A stretch of 16,561 nt of DNA from Treponema sp. (lineage in GTDB: Bacteria > Spirochaetota > Spirochaetia > Treponematales > Breznakiellaceae), in the NCBI GenBank assembly GCA_031254175.1, contig JAIRUY010000161.1, positions 1 to 16,561 on the forward strand, given 5' to 3'. The notes under the pieces were generated by a model. It ran no database searches, was not told the DNA's origin, and saw nothing but the letters and a program-made list of their open reading frames with translations. This document shows, piece after piece, positions 14,042 through 16,561 of the stretch. Numbering within the stretch: the first letter of the stretch is position 1; every line of letters starts with the position of its first letter. The position numbers were made by a program, and so were the translations under genes.

Positions 14042-15103
14042 CTATTTCTTTGAATCGATGTACTTTAGCAAGTCGATAACTTTGTTCGAATAGCCCCACT
14101 CGTTGTCGTACCATGACACAACCTTGAAGAAACGTTTTTCCCCGGGCAGGTTGTTTTGCATTGTCGCAAGGCTGTCATAAATTGATGTGTTGGGGTTATG
14201 AATAATGTCGGTAGAGACAATTTCATCATCCTGAAATTGCAGCACGCCTTTCAGATATGAATCGGAGGCTTTTTTGAAAGCGGCGTTAATTTCATCGATG
14301 GAGGTGTCTTTTGTTGTACGGAAGACAAGGTCAACTACTGAGCCTGTGGGCGTGGGAACGCGGAAACTCATACCGGTCAGTTTGCCCTTTGTTTCGGGAA
14401 GAACCTCTCCAACAGCCTTTGCGGCGCCTGTGGTAGAAGGAATGATGTTGATAGCGGCAGCCCGTCCGCCTCTCCAGTCTTTTTTGGAAGGACCGTCAAC
14501 GGTTTTCTGGGTTGCGGTATAAGAGTGAATTGTGGTCATAAGGCCGGTTTCAATGCCAAAACCTTCTTTGAGAAGCACATATACAATAGGCGCAAGACAG
14601 TTGGTTGTGCAGCTTGCATTGGAAATAACATGATCCGAAGCCGGATTGTATTTATCATGATTAACTCCCATTACAAAGGTGTTAATATGTTTATCCTTGC
14701 CTTTTGCGGGTGCGGAAATGATTACTTTCTTGGCTCCGGCTTCAAGATGCTCGTAAGCCTTATCATCGACAAACAATCCGGTACATTCCAGAACATATTC
14801 AACACCAAGTTTTGCCCAAGGCAGGTGTTTTAACTCTCTTTCAGCCTGAACACACTGAATTTCATGGCCGTTAACGACTAAAATATCATCTTCGGCGTTT
14901 CCGCTCTTTTTTGTTTTGATATCTGCTTTCATCTGTCCCTGAGTTGAATCATATTTAAGCTGATAAGCAAAATATTTGGCATCGGTAACAACATCAACCA
15001 CCGCTACAACATCAACTTTGTCTTTTCCCAGCAGATTCTGGGCTACCAAAGATTGAAAAACGAGGCGTCCAATGCGTCCAAAACCATTAATTGCCACTTT
15101 CAT
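14042..15103 (-). CDS. gap: Glyceraldehyde-3-phosphate dehydrogenase (phosphorylating, NAD-type)
   Basis: GAPDH oxidises glyceraldehyde 3-phosphate to 1,3-bisphosphoglycerate with NAD+. The 353-residue protein has the dinucleotide motif INGFGRIGR (5-13), Asp37 at the end of strand two (favours NAD over NADP), the catalytic Cys165 in SNASCTTNC, His193 in TIHSYTATQK, SFRVPTP (246-252) and the C-terminal SWYDNEWGY. It is about 15-20 residues longer than typical bacterial GapA because of an insertion around 23-31 and a KTKKSGNAEDD segment (63-73). Together with VEYVLECTGLF and TVDGPSKKDWRGGR, these resemble kinetoplastid glycosomal GAPDH as I remember it. The start has a perfect AGGAGGT 5 nt upstream and its own promoter. 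It heads the gap-pgk-tpiA-membrane-protein operon. Confidence 0.97.
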   Translation of the reverse strand: MKVAINGFGRIGRLVFQSLVAQNLLGKDKVDVVAVVDVVTDAKYFAYQLKYDSTQGQMKADIKTKKSGNAEDDILVVNGHEIQCVQAERELKHLPWAKLGVEYVLECTGLFVDDKAYEHLEAGAKKVIISAPAKGKDKHINTFVMGVNHDKYNPASDHVISNASCTTNCLAPIVYVLLKEGFGIETGLMTTIHSYTATQKTVDGPSKKDWRGGRAAAINIIPSTTGAAKAVGEVLPETKGKLTGMSFRVPTPTGSVVDLVFRTTKDTSIDEINAAFKKASDSYLKGVLQFQDDEIVSTDIIHNPNTSIYDSLATMQNNLPGEKRFFKVVSWYDNEWGYSNKVIDLLKYIDSKK

Positions 15104-15120
15104 AAATAACCTCCTAGAAT

Positions 15121-15167
15121 AATTGTCAATTTTTTCATAGAATATAGCAAAATATTGATTTCGTCAA
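15121..15167 (-). promoter_or_regulatory. gap operon promoter with palindrome at the expected transcript start
   Basis: On the minus strand TTGACG (15167-15162) and TATTCT (15144-15139) are 17 bp apart, starting 2 nt after the stop of the upstream hydrolase gene. The transcript should start near 15132. The palindrome AATTGTCAATT (15121-15131) would lie at about +1 to +11, a position suited to an operator. The ribosome site AGGAGGT follows before ATG 15103. Confidence 0.65.
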
Positions 15168-15169
15168 TC

Positions 15170-15838
15170 CTAATAAAAATACAACTCTTTACGATTTGCT
15201 TCTCTGCCGATTGTTGTTGTCTCCCCATGACCCGGGTAAACCTTGATATTTCCGTCCATGGCAAAAAGCCGGCGAAGGCTTGCGAAAATTTCCTGTTCAT
15301 CGCCGCCGGGAAGATCCGTGCGGCCGTAAGTGCCTTCAAAAAGAGTGTCTCCCGTAAAAAGAACGCCCTCTTTTTTGTCCAAAAAAGCGGCGCTTCCCGG
15401 AGTATGGCCGGGAAGGTGCAGCACAGTCAGAGGGCCTACAGTATCGCCGTCTTCAAGGACAAGGCCGGGTGAAGGCAAACCAAACTCTGAGACATTCAAA
15501 AATTCCTTTACAAACGAAATGTTGTGAATGGCAGCTTTAATGCTTTTGCTTTGTGCTTTTAATGCGTCGGGGCCGAGATATTCAATATCCCTGCGATGAA
15601 TGGCAATTACCGGCTTTTTTGAATCATAAGCTTTAAGCAGATTCGGCACTGCGGCAATATGGTCAAAATGCCCGTGAGTTAGTAGAATATAGCAGGGTGA
15701 AAGGCCGAGATTTTTAAGAGCGGAAATAATCTTTTCTGCTTCATCTCCGGGATCAATGACAATTGCGTCTTTTTCATCCAGCGGGTAGATCCAGCAGTTT
15801 GTTTCGATTGGACCTACAATTAAATGAGTGATCTGCAT
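15170..15838 (-). CDS. Metallo-beta-lactamase-fold hydrolase, glyoxalase II-like (YcbL type)
   Basis: A 222-residue cytosolic metal hydrolase of the glyoxalase-II-like group, likely a thioesterase. The N-terminus HLIVGPIETNCWIY is typical. Metal-site motifs are complete: THGHFDH (54-60), PGHTPGS with His145, TGDTLF with Asp164, and YPGHGETTTIGRE with His204. The GRTDLPGGDEQEIF segment (172-185) is characteristic of the short YcbL-type proteins, which lack the full C-terminal domain of glyoxalase II. The start at 15838 matches the family N-terminus but has no Shine-Dalgarno. Its first 15 bp overlap the start of the divergent plus-strand gene. It ends just before the gap promoter, so it may be transcribed separately or read through into gap. 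Substrate is unknown; detoxification of glycolytic by-products is inference. Confidence 0.92.
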   Translation of the reverse strand: MQITHLIVGPIETNCWIYPLDEKDAIVIDPGDEAEKIISALKNLGLSPCYILLTHGHFDHIAAVPNLLKAYDSKKPVIAIHRRDIEYLGPDALKAQSKSIKAAIHNISFVKEFLNVSEFGLPSPGLVLEDGDTVGPLTVLHLPGHTPGSAAFLDKKEGVLFTGDTLFEGTYGRTDLPGGDEQEIFASLRRLFAMDGNIKVYPGHGETTTIGREANRKELYFY

Positions 15839-16561
15839 GATGAGGATAATAACACGAGAACTTTTTATTTTCTAGTAATACTGATAATAGTAATTGTATG
15901 GTACGGACTTGTTCCCCTCGCCGGAATATTTTTTACCCGCAGAAAGTGGAGGCAATTCAGAAACCGTTTTACAGAACTGGGACTCTCGCCGTTACTGAAT
16001 TACCGCGAATACAATCTGCTGAAAAACAAAGGCGGAACTTTCCGGTTTACAGGGGAAATAGAATCCATAACAGACGGCCGTATTCTTTGGGTAAAGGGAG
16101 AAGATCTGACCATTCCTGTTTCTCTTGATAAAACAAAATGCTTTCTTCTGCCAAAACATGAAGAAAATGAAATTCCTGAAACTCCCGAACAGATTCGCTG
16201 GAACCGCGTTTCTACTTTAACCGAAGGCGTTAAGGTTTTTATAGGCGGAATGGTCGACAAACAAAATAACAGATTTAGTTTTACTTCTACAAAAGAAAAT
16301 CCGCTCATTGTTATTTTTTATAACTGTCATGAAACAGAGCTTACAAGCCGGATAATTCAGGCAGCAAGAGTCCGCAACGAGTATTGGAACAGCCTCACTC
16401 CGGCATCGCTTGTAATAGGCATTTTGTCGCTTGTTTTTGTTGCAGCCTCCCTTCTTAACAGACCGGCATTTCGTTTGAATGTAATAAGCACGCTGGTTGC
16501 GGTTTTCATACCCATTCTTCCTTTTATTCCGCCCGGCCTGTTATTAACAAACCTGCATCGC
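15824..16561 (+). CDS. Membrane protein of unknown function (runs off right edge)
   Basis: An open plus-strand frame from ATG 15824 continues for 246 codons to the right edge with no stop, so the C-terminus lies outside. A hydrophobic segment at about 14-37 (FYFLVILIIVIVWYGLVPLAG) is followed by basic residues (RRKWRQFRNRF), a beta-rich domain (about 70-165, with GTFRFTGEIE and EGVKVFIGG segments), and two more hydrophobic segments (about 194-212 and 219-242). By the positive-inside rule the basic patch suggests a cytosolic middle domain. I know no family for it. The ATG is the only good start before the first membrane segment but lacks a Shine-Dalgarno. It overlaps the divergent hydrolase start by 15 bp. 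Smaller frames at 15898-16128 (plus) and 16000-16308 (minus) are shadows of it. Confidence 0.75.
   Translation, partial: MSDLHDEDNNTRTFYFLVILIIVIVWYGLVPLAGIFFTRRKWRQFRNRFTELGLSPLLNYREYNLLKNKGGTFRFTGEIESITDGRILWVKGEDLTIPVSLDKTKCFLLPKHEENEIPETPEQIRWNRVSTLTEGVKVFIGGMVDKQNNRFSFTSTKENPLIVIFYNCHETELTSRIIQAARVRNEYWNSLTPASLVIGILSLVFVAASLLNRPAFRLNVISTLVAVFIPILPFIPPGLLLTNLHR

Noticed and set aside
13764..14093. Plus-strand open frame crossing the pgk start, the spacer and the gap end
   Set aside because: Most of it is the antisense of two conserved genes and the repeat element; the predicted peptide is only a translation of the CCTCTGYG repeat.
15393..15415. 8-bp GC-rich inverted repeat in the hydrolase gene
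   Set aside because: It falls on the PGHTPGS codons. Pro (CCN) and Gly (GGN) codons are naturally complementary, so the protein motif explains it.
15898..16128. Plus-strand frame starting at ATG 15898
   Set aside because: The other frame, from 15824, is open to the window end and encodes clear membrane segments, so this one is a shadow.
1..16561. CRISPR array, tRNA, rRNA, transposase or prophage genes
   Set aside because: No regularly spaced direct repeats, no tRNA-like cloverleaf or rRNA stretch that I could recognise, and no transposase or phage motifs in any real gene.

Overview
The window looks like chromosomal DNA of a spirochaete, most likely Treponema-like. The reasons are short, Phe-rich lipoprotein signals ending in a Ser-Cys lipobox, a phosphoglycerate kinase with an unusual lysine-rich insertion, TPR proteins packed between two rRNA methyltransferase genes, and several proteins I recognise only as spirochaete-type conserved hypotheticals. 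The assignment rests on remembered family features, not on a database search. The DNA is densely coded, of moderate GC content, with no tRNA, rRNA, CRISPR array or transposase. No stretch above 300 bases lacks a gene.

Layout. (1) Positions 1-377, minus strand: start of a DEAD/DEAH helicase (MrfA/YprA-like) that runs off the left edge. (2) 492-2604, plus strand: glgC (ADP-glucose synthesis for glycogen) behind a clear sigma-70-type promoter, followed closely by a VanY-like D,D-carboxypeptidase lipoprotein. (3) 7437-2564, minus strand: an operon from a consensus-like promoter at 7490-7461. It encodes a two-domain cyclic-nucleotide-binding protein, an exported protein of unknown function, a DUF192 lipoprotein and the ClpC chaperone-ATPase. 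The clpC and vanY 3' ends overlap by 41 bp on opposite strands. (4) 7569-11236, plus strand: a conserved hypothetical, rsmD, two TPR proteins and rlmN, joined by short overlaps. This looks like a unit for rRNA modification plus TPR scaffolds. (5) 15103-11238, minus strand: gap, pgk, tpi and a membrane protein, a lower-glycolysis operon with its own promoter and a perfect Shine-Dalgarno before gap. (6) 15838-15170, minus strand: a glyoxalase-II-like metallo-beta-lactamase-fold hydrolase just upstream of gap. (7) 15824 to the right edge, plus strand: an unrecognised membrane protein whose start overlaps the start of the hydrolase gene.

How they fit: glgC stores glucose as glycogen, and gap/pgk/tpi carry the triose section of glycolysis, as expected of a sugar fermenter. 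A YcbL-type hydrolase next to glycolysis would suit disposal of reactive thioesters such as those from methylglyoxal, but that is inference.

Signals that the genes do not explain: a 107-bp inverted-repeat element with CCTCTGYG periodicity between gap and pgk; a perfect 13-bp-stem hairpin covering exactly ten codons of the radical-SAM motif of rlmN; a perfect 12-bp-stem hairpin in rsmD just before its catalytic motif; an Arg-to-Asp replacement plus insertion at the 3-phosphoglycerate site of Pgk; and a kinetoplastid-like GAPDH. I see no clear new multi-gene defence or mobile system here.
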